Shown here piece by piece: positions 33,135-44,869 of a stretch of 64,000 bases of DNA. Below the pieces are notes generated by a model, which worked only from the letters and a program-made list of their open reading frames with translations, was not told the DNA's origin and did no database searches. A program made the position numbers and the translations under genes. Where the stretch lies: the NCBI GenBank assembly GCA_024663395.1, contig JANFAH010000029.1:124001-188000 (forward strand). The letters are read 5' to 3'. The number at the start of each line of letters is the position of its first letter. Position 1 is the first letter of the stretch. The DNA comes from Pisolithus tinctorius. Taxonomy: Eukaryota > Basidiomycota > Agaricomycetes > Boletales > Pisolithaceae.

Positions 33135-34907
33135 TTAAATGGGTCCGCAGATATGCAGTGCCAAGTGTCCTATGAACACCTGGGAGTCATTGTCCAACGA
33201 ACCCCCGTCACCTATGTCCCTCAATTTCTCAATCCCATCAACCCCGATGGCCTCGAAATAATTGGTAAGCGCTGTTAGATGCACGATCTCATCATATGGT
33301 AACCATGTTCGATCTCCCACTGTCCACTGAACCTCGAATTTTGCATCCAAGCGGTTGCCGTGGTGTCTTAGAATTTGATCAATGGCCCATTTGTGGTTCG
33401 TTCCTCCAAGTTCAGGGATCTGATCGTCCATCTGGCCAGGGAACTTTCAGTCATCGTTAGGTATGTGTATTCTCAGCAGCGATGCATGAAACACATCATG
33501 AATTGCTCTTTGCTTTAGATTATCAGGCAGCGCAATGTGGTAGGAATTATTACCGAAGTCGTCTGAGATTCAGTAGGGTCCAATAAATTTTGGCACTAGT
33601 TTTTGTGATGTCCCCTTTGACAGACTGATATTCTTTGTAGAGATGTATACGAGGTCCCCTGTAGAGAATGGACACGCCCGGCGCTTTGTATTAGTGCCTC
33701 CTGTCTGCTTCACTCGAGCTTTAAGAATGGCATCATGAGCGTCCAATAAGGTAAGCTTCATTTTATTAGCAAATGCTCGTACACTTGGGTACTCATCCCT
33801 CGTAGGAGCGTCCCATATCATTCTGCGAGGCATCCGTCCTGTATTCAAGAAGAAAGGTGCATATCCTGTCGATTCTGACGTCGCATTGTTGATGGCGAAT
33901 TCAATCGCAGGAAGTCTCAACACCCAGTCCTTTTGGTTTGGACCGATACAACATCTTAGCATTTGGCCAATCGTTTGGTTGGCGCGCTCCATAGCACCGT
34001 CAGTTTCAGGGTGGTAAGTGCTTGACATTTTTTGCCGTATTCTGATTAGATCGTTCAGATGTTTCCAGAACATGCTCATGAATAGAACATTGCAATCGCT
34101 GATAATCGCCCGAGGTAACCCATGGTGTTTATACACCTCGGCAAACATTAATTCTGCAACCTCGCGGGTGGTGTAAGTCGTTCTGCTTGGTACGATATGT
34201 ACCATGGATGTTAATAGGTCTATGATCACAGTTATCAAATCGTATTCTCCGTCGCGATCCTTGGACTCTGGAAGAGGTCCAACGAAGTCGACCCCAATTG
34301 CTTCCCAAGGCTTTGATGGTATGGACAGTGGGTTTAACAGTCCAAACGGTTTATGGGTAGGGGGTTTACTTCGCTGACACGTCTGGCATGATGTACAGAA
34401 GGCGGTGATGTCTTTCACCATGGAATCCCACCATAGGAACTCGCATATATATGACACAGTCTTTTTGGCACCCAGGTGGGTTAATAGGGAGTGGGCATGG
34501 TCGATGACAGTTTCTCTAAGCCGTTTCCCGTTTACTTCAATGTCCGGTACGCAAAAGACGGTACGATCTGGGAGTTTCAAGCTTATGAATCCATCAGGCG
34601 TGATCTCAAAGTTTTTGAAAGCCTGCAGCTCATCGATTATTTGCTTGAAAAACGGGTCTTTGTCATACTTATGTTGGGCTGCCTTAAGCACACCCTCGTT
34701 CCCTGGGTATACAACTAATGGGACATTCGTTACTGTGGTAGTAGAGTCATTCGTGTGCGATGCGTGTTGATCTGTGCTCAGCAATACATGTGTGTTCTGC
34801 AATGTGTCCGCATTGGGTGCATCATGTGTACTTGTAGTAGGGGATCCACTGTCCTTCCCCCCCTTCCTTCGTTCGCCTGGGCCCAGCAGGACGAAGCGAT
34901 CTTTCAT
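33135..34907 (-). pseudogene. pol: Element B integrase and chromodomain
   Basis: This is the 3' part of the element B pol. It shows HHCC (HAHSLLTHLGAKKT; CTSCQTCQ), catalytic segments GVDFVGPLPE, ISDCNVLF and DGAMERANQ, and a GPY-like LVPKFIGPY. A C-terminal chromodomain-like region (KFEVQWTVGDRTWLPYDEI) follows. TGA stops occur at 33570-33572, directly after IGPY, and at about 33447. Both positions are expected to be Arg in relatives. The frame is continuous with RNase H upstream, past a TGA at 34968-34970. Confidence 0.88.
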
Positions 34908-34967
34908 CCGACGAGCAAACTCGATGCCTGTCTCGGGTCGACCAGTCTCTGCAGGGGGTGTAGGAGA

Positions 34968-36632
34968 TCAGCAACGTCTAGCAGTCGCTTTCCTTGGGAC
35001 AGTTCGGGCAGGTGCATCCGTTGGAGTTCCGACCTTATCCTTCCCAGCACTGATCATGGGTGGGCTCGGAAGTTCCATAGCAGGTGTGTCCTCAGTCAGG
35101 GTGGATGCCATTGATGGGGATCTCACTATCAACCTCACCCAGCGCACTGGCTGTTTTACTGCACTTTCATCAGTAGGTACAAGCTGTCGCTCACTCCCTC
35201 TATCGTTTTGGATGCGGGATCTAGTGGAGATAGCCATTGCCTCGATGCCTACATACACAGGTGCGCTGATGACCTGCTTATCTTCATGCATAGTCGCTGA
35301 TCCCTTGACATCTAGGTCATGGTGCAGGTATTCACTAGGCACGTGTATCGTCCCAGGTGCATCAAATTCGTACATCCTGGATAGGGTGTCTGGGAGGACA
35401 TTCTCCACACCTGGTACATACTTGATATCGAAGTTGAATTCAGCCAATTTTTCTAACCAGCGCACCTGCCTACCAGATAGGTCCTTTCGATCCAGCAGGT
35501 ATGTCAAGCTTTTGTGGTCGGTAACCCACGTGAAATGTGTCCCCTGCAGGATGTTGCGATGTCGCAACATCATCTCAACTCCCATGAGGAGTTCCTGTTC
35601 GTGGACTGGGTAGTTGCGCTGAGCTGACGACATCTTTGCAGAGTAGAACACGGCGATCCTCGCGCATTTCCAGTCCTTTCCTTGCGCGATTATGCTGCCT
35701 ATGCTGTTCCCACAGGCATCAGTCATGACCCAGATGGGGTTGCAGTCGGGCCCATATTCCAGTGGTACTTGGCTGTGGCCTGCACAAGCAGCGATGTATT
35801 GTTTCACGGTCTCGAAGGCTCGTTGCTCAGTGAAAGTCCATCGAAATGGGCGGGTCTCAGCACTCGCCTCCACCAGTACTCCCAAAGGTACGCGAACTTT
35901 GTAAATATCATCTGCGAGGTATCCAACTGATCCAATGAACCCTTTGCACAGCGCTCGATTGGTAGGTACTTTCCAGTTCATGATTCGATCTACCTTTTCA
36001 GGGTCCATCTTTATTCTGTCGTCGGTGACGACGCGGCCCAGTATCTTAACTTCGTCACACAGGAACTGGAGCTTCTTCTCACTAAGGTAAAGCTTCTCTC
36101 TGGTGAGGATTTCAAGGACGGTTTTAACATGCCAGACGTGATCTTCCAGCGTTTCAGAGTAAATGATGATGTCATCCAAGTATACATCCATGAAAGTTCC
36201 AATATACTCTCCAAATATATGGTTCATCAATGCCTGATAAGTCGCTGGTGTGTTACAGTCGCCCTGTTGTACCACAAGGCTGACCATGTTCCCATCTGGG
36301 GTGGTCACAGCAGTTCATTCGACATGTTCAGGGACCACCCTAATTTGCTCATAGGCGTCAGCTCCATCTATTATTGAACGGTAAGGTTTCTTCGCCACCC
36401 GCCATAAAATGCCATCCATGTCAGGCATGGGTGATGACAGCTTACACATGTTTTTATTCCATTTGTGCAGGTCGACCACCACACGCAGTCGAGGAGGAGT
36501 TCCTGCCTTGGGGATTAGTAGCATTGGGCAAGTATTGCACGCTGCTGTCAGCTCCCAGCGGCCAGTCCTTAGGTACGCATTCTTCTTTTCAGCCCAGAGG
36601 GGTCATAATGCCTCAGGGCATCTAGATGGTCA
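34968..36632 (-). pseudogene. pol: Element B reverse transcriptase and RNase H
   Basis: RT opens with MLLIPKAGTPPRLRVVVDLH and has active site DVYLDDIIIYSE near 36180. RNase H has WVMTDACGNSIGS and WVTDHKSLTYLLDRKD, and the connection region is followed by an acidic, Ser/Thr-rich linker. TGA stops lie at 36630-36632, 36315-36317 (after PEHVE) and 34968-34970. The frame is otherwise open. It copies element RNA into DNA when intact. Confidence 0.9.
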
Positions 36633-37820
36633 CCAGGGGTAAACCTTCTTCTCGTCGATCAGAGGAATCTCGTGGTTGATCGCTCGGAACGGGGGAAGGG
36701 CTGTCACCCCCACTTTGGAGCACAGCAGTTTGGCTAGCTCCTGTAGGTGTTGCCTTGCCCGCTCTATGCTTTCGTGATATATTTCAGTAGCATGCGATTC
36801 CAGGGTCAAGACTTGCTCACCCTTCATCTCCGTCGGCCTCGAGCTGCCAATTACTACTCTGGGCGAGTGCAGGCCGACCATTACTTTGTGTTGGTATAGG
36901 AACGGTGTCCCGAGAATCAGGTCATAATTTTGGAGGTTCATTACATCGAAGTGATGTTCACAGTCTATATTCTGGTATTGGAACCTTACTTTTGCACTGA
37001 AGTTTACCTTCGATCGCGAGCCTTGAACGGCCAGTTGTATGGTAAGTGGTTTCTCAAGCAGGACCCTTTTTACTTGTAACTGTTCGGCGAGTGTTACTGA
37101 CATAAAGTCTGCTAGCGATCCAGTGTCGATCAAAGCACGCACGGGGTGGCCATTGATGTGCACCACCACCACCAATGGTTTCGGTATCTTTCGCGTAAAG
37201 TCCTTGGTTATTGATGCATTCCTTTGCAGGGTTGTTCGGTCATCAGTGCAGACGTTAGCCCCCTTCACACAGATCGCATTACACAGTAAGTCGTTTGCAG
37301 TGTCACATTGTACAGAGTCTGACCCGGACACGTGTCCATCGAAAAGCGAGCCAATTCCCATATCATCATCCTCAAGAGGGTCGTGACCAACAAGGGTCAG
37401 GCATGATCGGAACACCTCCTTTGTGTGCCAATGGACAATGTCGAAGTCAGGGATCGCGGTCTTGCTCGAGGGGAGCTCTAGCTGAATGCCTAGGTGATAG
37501 TCGAATATTAGGAAAGTTGTATCATCTTTCCTATCACATTCAAATCAATTTACGTTCCCTCTTTCCAGGATTGGGAGGGCATGGTCTCTAAGCCTAGTGA
37601 CGATTCGTTCCTTGACTGGGTTTCCCATCGAGGCCGATGTCCAGTTCCTATCTCTCTCTAGGGTCTGTATTTCCATCGTTGTGAGACCTAGGCTCTCACC
37701 CCTTAGAGCCCAATACCAGCGGTTGATCCAGAACATTGGATCCATCAAGAGGTGGGTTTCAATCATAATCCTATCCTTGGGGCTCACTACATCCCTTTCA
37801 CTTTCCACAATCATGTGTCA
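36633..37820 (-). pseudogene. Element B aspartic protease and upstream linker
   Basis: A retropepsin-like protease with active site VRALIDTGSLADFMS near 37120, followed by NYDLILGTPFLYQHK. It is in frame with RT. The upstream linker (37820-37416) is broken by TGA at 37818-37820 and 37545-37547. It corresponds in position to the duplicated cysteine module of element A, but here I see only one helical Arg-rich segment and no clear Cys pair. Confidence 0.8.
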
Positions 37821-40679
37821 TCCATCCTTCAAATCATAAACAAGGAAGTGAGTGTCCATATAGGTGTGTAAAGAATCCGGATCATCTCCTGGGTAGCATA
37901 TCCCTGATAATAGTTCCCTAGTGCAATCTGTGATCGGATCCCCGATTCTGGTTTCTGACTGTTGACGCTCCCATATCCAATTGTTGGAATAGATGTATAC
38001 TCTCATCCTGTCACCGGAGTCCTCGTTGTCAGTGGTGACTCCATTGTCGGTACCATACTCATCGTCGTCGGAGACACTCTCAAGGTCAGGGAGGTCATCT
38101 TCAGGTTCGTCGTTATCATCCTGGACAGTAGGTCCTCAAGTCTGGATAAAATGCACAGATACTTTGGGGTCATTTTTGGTTGACTTGGCAAGGAGGTGCT
38201 GACATTTGATGTCCCCGAAGTCCATGTCCACCCCAAAGCTTGTAATGCCTGGAGGTTTGCCGGATGAGGGTACGGTATTTTTGTCAGGACAGTTTCTCGA
38301 AAAGTGCCCAGACTTATGGCAGACAAAGCAGAGTCCTTCCACCTTATGTCACTCCTGTTCCTCTTTGCTCATCCTGGGGTTATTGCGCTTACACTTATCT
38401 TGATGTCTCGCACGTTGTCCCCCATTCTTGGAGGATTCCACAGGTGCAGAGTCCCTTTGATTCCCCTCGCTCTTGTATCTCTTTCTGCGAGCGTGGTGTC
38501 ATCTGTTCCTCGAGCTTTCCAGTTCCCCTGTCGAGACTGCTGCGCTTTCGATGGTCCATTTCTTACTCCACCATCTTCGCGATTTATGGGTATAATCTCC
38601 AGTGATTGATTGTGCGATCTCAAGGATTTCTGCTGAAGCCACAACCTTCTTTAAATTTGATACCTCAGGGTTCAACTTTTCCTTCCACAGGTCGTGTTGG
38701 AGCTCCTTTCATAGCCCTGACCAGAACTTATGTACTTTGGTGTGTTCATTGGTCTCTCCGATCATGTTCCAGATCTCATTGAGCTCATACAGATAGTTTT
38801 TTACCATCTTAGAGTTTTGGTAGCACGATTGGAGTTTCTCCCGCTGATGCATTCGGAAATCAATGGGGAAGCAGTAATTAAATAACTCCGTAAAGAAGTC
38901 CGATAATCTCCACTTGTAAGGGTCTCCAGACACCTTGCGCACGTAAAACTCATGCGCTTTTCCTGTTAGGTAGTGTGATAGTATAAATGCACATTTCTTT
39001 GTTTCTACACAGCCATCCTCCACATACACAGTTCCTTTGGTCACGAAGCAATGGAACACGTGAGGGTTGTCCGATCTGTTGTACTTCGTGGGTGGGATCA
39101 GCTTCAGCATCGTCTTGTGCCATGATCTGGACCTTTTCTTGGATTTGTTTGATCGGTGACCTCGGCTCTTTCGCAGCTTGGACCTCCCTCTGTGTCGGTG
39201 TCCTCACGATCTACTCAAACCAGTCATGGATTTGCTGGAGCTAGAAGAGCTGCCAGACATGCTCAAAGTTTCCTCCGAGCTTGAAGGCAATTCATTGTCA
39301 CTCGAAGTGCTAGAGTCCGAGCTCATATCATCACTCGAGGAACTGGTTCCAGATTCATCACTTGAGCTAGGGTCGGAGTGGCTGTCGTCGGGCGATTCAT
39401 GCCGACGAGAGAGCTTATATCTCTTCTTTGCCCTACTGGTGCATTTCTTGTCCTTCTCAAGACACTTAAATGCTAGCCCAATATAACTTTTAGGATTAAT
39501 CTGCTTCACAGGCTCCATCACTTTCAGAGTCCTTTGCCGCTCACGTCGTTTGTGGTCTTGACGTACAACTCTATCCACCATATCTTTTACAGGATTGGGA
39601 GGAACCTTGGACGATTTGGGTGTGGTTTTATTACCCTTACCCTTACGCTTTGACTTTTTCTTTTTAAAGGTTCGGTTGTTAGCCATGCTCTGGGGAACAT
39701 CCTCTTCACTTGATACAGCACCCTCTGTATCAGCTTTCTGTGAGGGTCCCGGTAGGTCATCATTCCCTTTGTATGCTAACTTACTCACAATATTCCAGGA
39801 TGCAAGAGTAGCGCATTGCGCTTCTGGATCCATTTCTCTATCGCTAAGGTCCACATCCCCCCAGTTCCTTGGGTCAGGTCCCTTTCCCTTGCGATTTCCG
39901 GTGATCAGTGGCTCATTGCCATCTGTCATGGAGCTATCAAGATTATTCCTCGTTAGGGACAGCGATCTTCTTCGGATCCTGTCCCGCTCATCCGGTGTCA
40001 GTCATCTTTCAGCCTTCCGGACAACATCTCTCTGATCAGCTCTCAGTAAACTATGAGCGTGTCGCTTGCGCGATCGTTTACGCGTAACCTCCGTCCAATC
40101 ACCTTGCTCAACATCTACTTTGCTTGCAGGAAAGATGGAGTCACATCGGACGTGAACAGGTGGGATCTCGCTTACTTCGTGAGTCGGTACCCAGACTCTA
40201 ATGGTGCGAGCATTTTCAGTTCCCGGGATTTCCTTATCACCGGGGTTTACTGGCGAGTTAACTCTCAAGCCAGGAGACCTTGACGGGACAGGCCTCAGTT
40301 CGGGGCACATCAGTGAGGTAGCTCTCAAGCCTGGCCGAGTGGGCGAGGTGTTTCTCAAGCCATGGTACGTTGGCAAGATAGCTCTCAAGCCTGGGTCCAC
40401 TGGCGAGCTAACTCTCGAGCCAGGGACATTAGCGATCATTTCTTTGGACATTGGGCTTGGGTCCCTCGAGCCTGTTCTTACCACATTGCTATAACTTCGG
40501 ACATTATCCACAACAGGCCTTTCGATAGGGGTGGAGTATTGACTTCCTAGTGGAGTCAATCTTGGGAGTGGGGAGTTATTGACGATGTCAGCACCAGGCT
40601 GAACTGTCGGTGGGCTGGGAGGTAATGATGACGCTCGAGCTCTTGCGGCTCGGCGGGTAGTTGCACAGGTATTAACCAT
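37821..40679 (-). pseudogene. gag: Element B Gag
   Basis: This is the structural protein, read from MVNTCATTRRAARAR at 40679 just downstream of the 5' LTR. The N-terminal part holds degenerate repeats of about 11 residues (PGLRxxSP type). A basic Lys-rich stretch and a Ser/Asp-rich tract (39.3-39.4 kb) follow. The capsid domain (39110-38709) has FILSHYLTGKAHEFYVRKV. The CCHC knuckle reads CFVCHKSGHFSRNC near 38320. TGA stops occur at 40002-40004, 39204-39206 and 38709-38711, at two further sites before the knuckle, and at 38136-38138, all in one frame with pol. Confidence 0.85.
40250..40445 (-). repeat. Degenerate tandem repeat in element B gag
   Basis: Five to six imperfect units of roughly 30-36 bp built on GCTCTCAAGCC or ACTCTCAAGCC. 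They encode PGLR/SP-type peptide repeats. Confidence 0.7.
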
Positions 40680-40814
40680 TTCATTTATTGAGTGTATGAT
40701 ACTTACTCTTTATCTTCGCAGCAGATCAGTTCTGCGAATGGTCGAGAAGGTATCTGGAGTTCTTTGTTATTGCGTTCGAGGTAAGACCTTGATTTTTTTT
40801 GCAGGAAAAAAATA

Positions 40815-41102
40815 TGTAATGCCAATAAGAAGTGCAGTACTTTTAACGGCGGCACAACGAGAAGGATTCTTCAGTCTACTCGGCTTTCCAGACAATGGTG
40901 TCTTATTTCGAGGTAGAAAAAGAAGTCCCCATACAGTACAATACATGGCCTATTTTATAGGGTAGAGACTTAGGCATGAGATATGTCAGAGTATCTGTAC
41001 AGGCTAAGTAGGATCAGAGAATAAACAAGAAAAGTCATAGATCTGTCACAAAGAAACCAACATCTAACCATACGGTCGACAGCGTCGGACCGAACCCTTA
41101 CA
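40815..41102 (-). repeat. Element B 5' LTR
   Basis: A 288-bp LTR paired with 31384-31671, TG...CA. It is followed on the plus strand by GTAGG, the right target-site copy. Confidence 0.95.
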
Positions 41103-41107
41103 GTAGG

Positions 41108-41213
41108 CCACAGGGGGCCTCTGGTTAGGTAGATAAACTACGTTCGTATAGTGCGACATAGGGTTACAACTACCCTCAAGCACTTAAATCACGAAAATAA
41201 ATAAATAAATAAA
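41108..41213 (+). other. LINE 3' end with AAAT-repeat tail
   Basis: The last piece of the LINE 3' UTR after element B. It ends in four AAAT units and an A-run, as expected for a LINE 3' tail. The following bases (GTCAAGGTGAG on the plus strand) belong to the interrupted host gene. Confidence 0.7.
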
Positions 41214-41361
41214 AAATAGTCAAGGTGAGAATAACGAGGCATATGACTGCCAGCACGACGACTGAGGTATCTGTGTGGCCCTCTGCACGCTTGACATGAC
41301 GAAGGACGGTCGAGCGAGCGTTTACGACCGGCACCATGGTAGGGGACATGGTGGGCGAAGA
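41214..41361 (-). pseudogene. Membrane-protein gene copy, cut by the LINE
   Basis: Read on the minus strand from ATG at 41361, this matches the first 47 or so codons of the gene at 51480-52232 (MSPT...ARST, then VVLAVICLVILTLTI). The match ends at GACTATT exactly where the LINE tail begins, so the LINE inserted within the transmembrane-coding part. The rest of the gene is not found on the other side of the LINE. It marks the outer end of the left arm of the large inverted duplication. Confidence 0.75.
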
Positions 41362-42030
41362 AAGAAAACCGGGCGGGCGGTAGAAAACAGGGGGGAGGAT
41401 ACATTTTTTATACATGTACTGTTCCTGTCAGCCACCGGCGCAAGCTTACGGGGGCAACATATTCCGACACACGCTTGCACGCTGCGGGACTGTACGCTCT
41501 CCTAAGATACGCAAGCAGGGAGGAACAGTCCTTGGATGTCGTGTTCCGATATCTCTGAGCATCTATGGGATGAGCCAAATGACAAGCAGCGGTCGACCCT
41601 CCAAACGCACCTGAAAGTAGCACACTCGCCATTCGGGACACTCAGACTGCCAATAAGACACACGCAGTACACACGTAGCGAAACTTCAGCGTCATTTGTG
41701 TCGAGTAACGTTCGCAGTCGTCGAGTCCATCGGCGAGGAATCCAACTGTCCGACTTACGTAATTCACGGCGCAGTGATTCCGAGTTGCATTATTGACTAG
41801 TGCTTCATTTGCTCTTACTCGTTAATTAGCTGGCGGATTGTTGCCCCGTAGTCTCGTTCCAAAACTCCATACTGACTGACTCATCCCAGAAGGCTATCTC
41901 TGTATCATTCCAGGGCGAGTCTCTCAGTTGGGTTAGAGGCTAGTAGAATTGAAAGAATCCGAGGAACATATCTTGAAGCTCGAAGCGTTGGTGACATTTG
42001 TATTGACGTTCGCAGTCGTCAGTGAGGAAC

Positions 42031-42090
42031 TTGTACGGTAAAATGTAGACCAGCCAACTGGTCGCAACTGATCAACGTTTTACCGTACAA
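42031..42090. repeat. 60-bp hairpin element with 13-bp inverted ends
   Basis: TTGTACGGTAAAA (42031-42043) and its exact reverse complement (42078-42090) bound 34 bp. The right-arm copy (about 50137-50191) retains one end and the centre, with mutations in the other end. It may be a tiny MITE remnant or a structured regulatory hairpin. Confidence 0.6.
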
Positions 42091-42515
42091 CGTCATCCAA
42101 CTGTCTGACTTCGTGATCCATGCTCCATACCAACGCCGCGCTGAGCCAGCCTTGACTGAATCTCTGAAGTTGCAATCGATCTTGATGAGTTCTACCGTCG
42201 CAGCGCTGGATTTGCACACGAATAAACCCCACACATCCCATTTCGCTTTCCCGTTATCCCACTGACTACCAACCCATGCTATCTGGTAGGTACGTGCAAC
42301 GTCAAGCCCACTGATGCGACAGACGTGTACCGCAGCCGGGACCACTCGCACCAGTGCATACTTTCCTTATCAACCGTTCCGAAATCTCGGTCCACATTCC
42401 ATGTCTCCGCTCCGATACGCTCCTGACTTCCAATGCAAGCAAGGTCCCCTGGCAGCAGGCGCGGCGTCTGTACCGAGTTCTCGGCAGCAACGCCGTCCCC
42501 TAAATAGTTCAGCAA
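42091..42515 (-). other. Unrecognised coding-like segment, partly deleted in the right arm
   Basis: Minus-strand frames here read like protein (for example VHVCRISGLDVARTYQIAWV, then a WDNGKAKWDVWGLFV segment). About 240 bp (42120-42360) are missing from the matching right-arm place near 50098. No domain was recognised. Splicing between frames is possible. Confidence 0.3.
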
Positions 42516-43076
42516 GGTCCGTGCTGTATCATGCGATCGCTATATCAGCTGTGCCGTCCACCCCCGCATTCTCTGCCTTTGCTCCTCACGCCTCAGTCAA
42601 TACGACGGTGACCGGTCCTGGCTGGATTCTCTTCTGCCTGTGACGTGAACTTCCTCGTGTCCCAGGGGGAAGACAATCCACCTAGTATCAATACCAGAGT
42701 ACCACTCCAGGAAGCAGTATCCCCCAAACTGGTTCAACCTCTAATAGTCCATCCATCGAGCTTCAAGGTTCGTTCCTTCTCCTTGTTTCCAACCTTTGTA
42801 CCGCTCGTCAATGCCCACCGCACCACTTGTTGCAGAATCGATATAATTGGACAAGCCAACTACCCCCGAGTCATGTGTGTGACGCCGTGCACAGTATTCT
42901 CGAACTGACATGTTTCGATTCTATATTCTCATACCTTGTCAGCTCCAATTTTTACTTTTCGAACTTCCACGGCCAACTTTGCGCCTGGTTAGACGTTCGG
43001 ATTCCCCCATTCAGCCTAACAAACGTGGACGGCGGCTTTCACAACAATACTTTTTGTAACACACGAATACGCTACG

Positions 43077-44696
43077 ATGAATCTACAGGACAACGAAATG
43101 AGATACTGGCGCAACATCGCGATGCAGCAGGGACATCAAAGACTTGACCCCGGCTACGTTAACAATGCCATAAGAGACATATATGAAAATGATCTTCGCC
43201 GCAGCGATCATGACGTTCATCAAACCAGACAATCTCGTACCCCGCACCCCCCTCGTACTCATACCTCGCATGGCCCTCGTGGCAACGAACCTCATCTCCA
43301 TGCACACACCCAAGCTCGTGCACAATTCCTGAGACCGGTCATACCCCTGGAACAGGTGGTAACCCCTGTCGTTCCCTTCAGTGCGACACGTGATCAACTC
43401 TCCCATCCGCCTTCTACCTGGACAAGTTATCCCTCCTCTGGAATCCATTCCGATCCGCTACTCCAACCGCCGGATCGTCGTCTGCTACGGCCCTACCGAC
43501 AGCGTCGACACAGCTCGCATACACCTGCGTATCATCAAGCGGCGGAGTTCAACTCCGTCCATCCTTCACACACACCCTGGCATTCTGTGCCGCCACCTTT
43601 GGATGAAGGAATTCGGATCAATCCAGGTACGTGAGTTTAACTCCTACAACTTTTGACGCCACATGTCCTGGCAATGACAGAACCAATGTTATCGAATCAC
43701 TGTCCACAACGGCATCTGCCATTCGCCCATAACACCACAGGGACGCGAGAGCCACCACAACGAAGTGCTGCACCCTCCCCCGAGGCATATACATTCCGTT
43801 TTCCTCCCAGTCTACTATCCCACCCACATCCATATTACCCCTATCTGCCGGGGGGAATGTTCCGGGCCAGAAATATCATATTTGGACAAGAATCTGCGTC
43901 GGCACGACGGAGACCTGCACGTCCACGGGTTACAGCGCCAGTGCAACCACTGGTACCTGATCTGTACACGTCTGCCTATCTATCGGGTGGATGGCCCCTC
44001 TCTGGTCCATTTCCATGGCGGCCCCCATGGGTACCAGGTGTTACACCTGGTTTGGGTAGCATCCCCCGATGGACTCCAGGCACCTGGCCACCATTGCCAT
44101 GGCCCACAGGAGCTCCTGTCTGGCTCGCCCCATGGCTCACTCCCAACCCCGTAAACCCCAGTGTTCCCCAGATAAAATGGGATGTGAGTACGCATCCTAT
44201 GACGGCTCGACGTATTACTGGTGCACATGTTATTCTGCCCCTAGACTCGCGAGAGGGTGGGAGTGCAGGCACTGGAATAGACCACGAACTAGCGACCTTA
44301 CCTCCGTCCGATAGAATTATTGTGCTATGCGATGTTGGCTCCATGAGCCAATTCTGGGGCCCGGTCGTCATCGAACGACCGGGAGGAAGAGTCACGATAC
44401 GTGACCTTCTCAAAGGTATCTATGCATTCTTCCAGACGCGCCTTACGCGTGCCGAAGTGGAGCATATATCCTCTCTCGGACCAAACAATTATGGTTTACT
44501 AGTAGACGCTTACCAGAGGAGGACGACGCAGAGACATTTGGGTGTGTTGAGAGATTGGGAGTGGAGGGAAGGGATGAGGAGGGTGGATTGTCTTGGGGAT
44601 AGAACGTGGTGGTGGGGTGTGTGGGTGACATATAATTCGAATGGGAGGTGGCAGTTAAATTTGGGACTTGCGAACCCCACACACCGGAGTACATGA
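43077..44696 (+). CDS. DUF6699-like protein, intact copy 1
   Basis: A two-exon gene. Exon 1 is 43077-43626, intron 43627-43740 (GTACGT...CACAG, 114 nt), exon 2 43741-44696. The joined protein is 501 residues. Residues 1-320 are Pro/His/Arg/Tyr-rich and probably disordered, with a start MNLQDNEMRYWRN. Residues about 325-495 form a compact domain starting QIKWDVSTHP, with RVTIRDLLKGIYAFFQ and RRVDCLGD, which I recognise as the fungal DUF6699 type. Its function is not established. No signal peptide or membrane span is seen. Two damaged copies lie at 45177-46737 and 47784-49412. The start was chosen because copy 3 has a matching ATG and following residues. Confidence 0.8.
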
Positions 44697-44869
44697 CCTG
44701 TGTTTTCATGGGGAAGGTGCGTGTCGGTGTGCTATGTTGAGCATGCGCGAACAACTGATAACCATCTCGGCCGTCACTGGCAGATTTATTGATGATTGCG
44801 ATGATCTGTGATTGGCCCGCGGCGACGATTGCAGTCGCTCGCAAGGTATGTTGTTGTTGCTGTTAGTGA

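Larger units (their letters stand above)
31384..41102 (-). mobile_element. Element B: complete Ty3/gypsy retrotransposon
   Basis: A minus-strand element of 9,719 bp with 288-bp LTRs at 31384-31671 (3') and 40815-41102 (5'). Both are TG...CA, and perfect GTAGG target duplications flank the element (31379-31383; 41103-41107). Gag and pol form one continuous frame from 40679 to 33135, broken by about a dozen stops. All those I checked are TGA. Downstream of pol lies an extra sense ORF (32612-31722), then a polypurine tract. It inserted into the LINE 3' UTR. Confidence 0.95.
26517..41213 (+). mobile_element. Tad1-like LINE, interrupted by a solo LTR and element B
   Basis: A non-LTR retrotransposon with endonuclease, RT, RNase H and a C-terminal Cys/His motif, then a 3' UTR. 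It is split by a solo LTR (30112-30639) and by element B (31384-41102). After B it resumes at 41108 and ends in an AAAT-repeat tail (about 41194-41216). The tail abuts a host gene copy precisely where that copy departs from its intact relative at 51480-52232. The 5' end at 26517 is inside the endonuclease domain, so it is 5'-truncated or rearranged. ORF1 is not seen. Confidence 0.8.

Noticed and set aside
40250..40445. CRISPR-like array
   Set aside because: The units are degenerate, coding tandem repeats within gag without spacers, in a eukaryote.
33135..40679. Reassigned TGA codon or programmed readthrough in element B
   Set aside because: The TGA positions fit lost CGA arginines and the same bias occurs in all the mobile elements, while host genes use normal stops. 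CpG decay explains it more simply.
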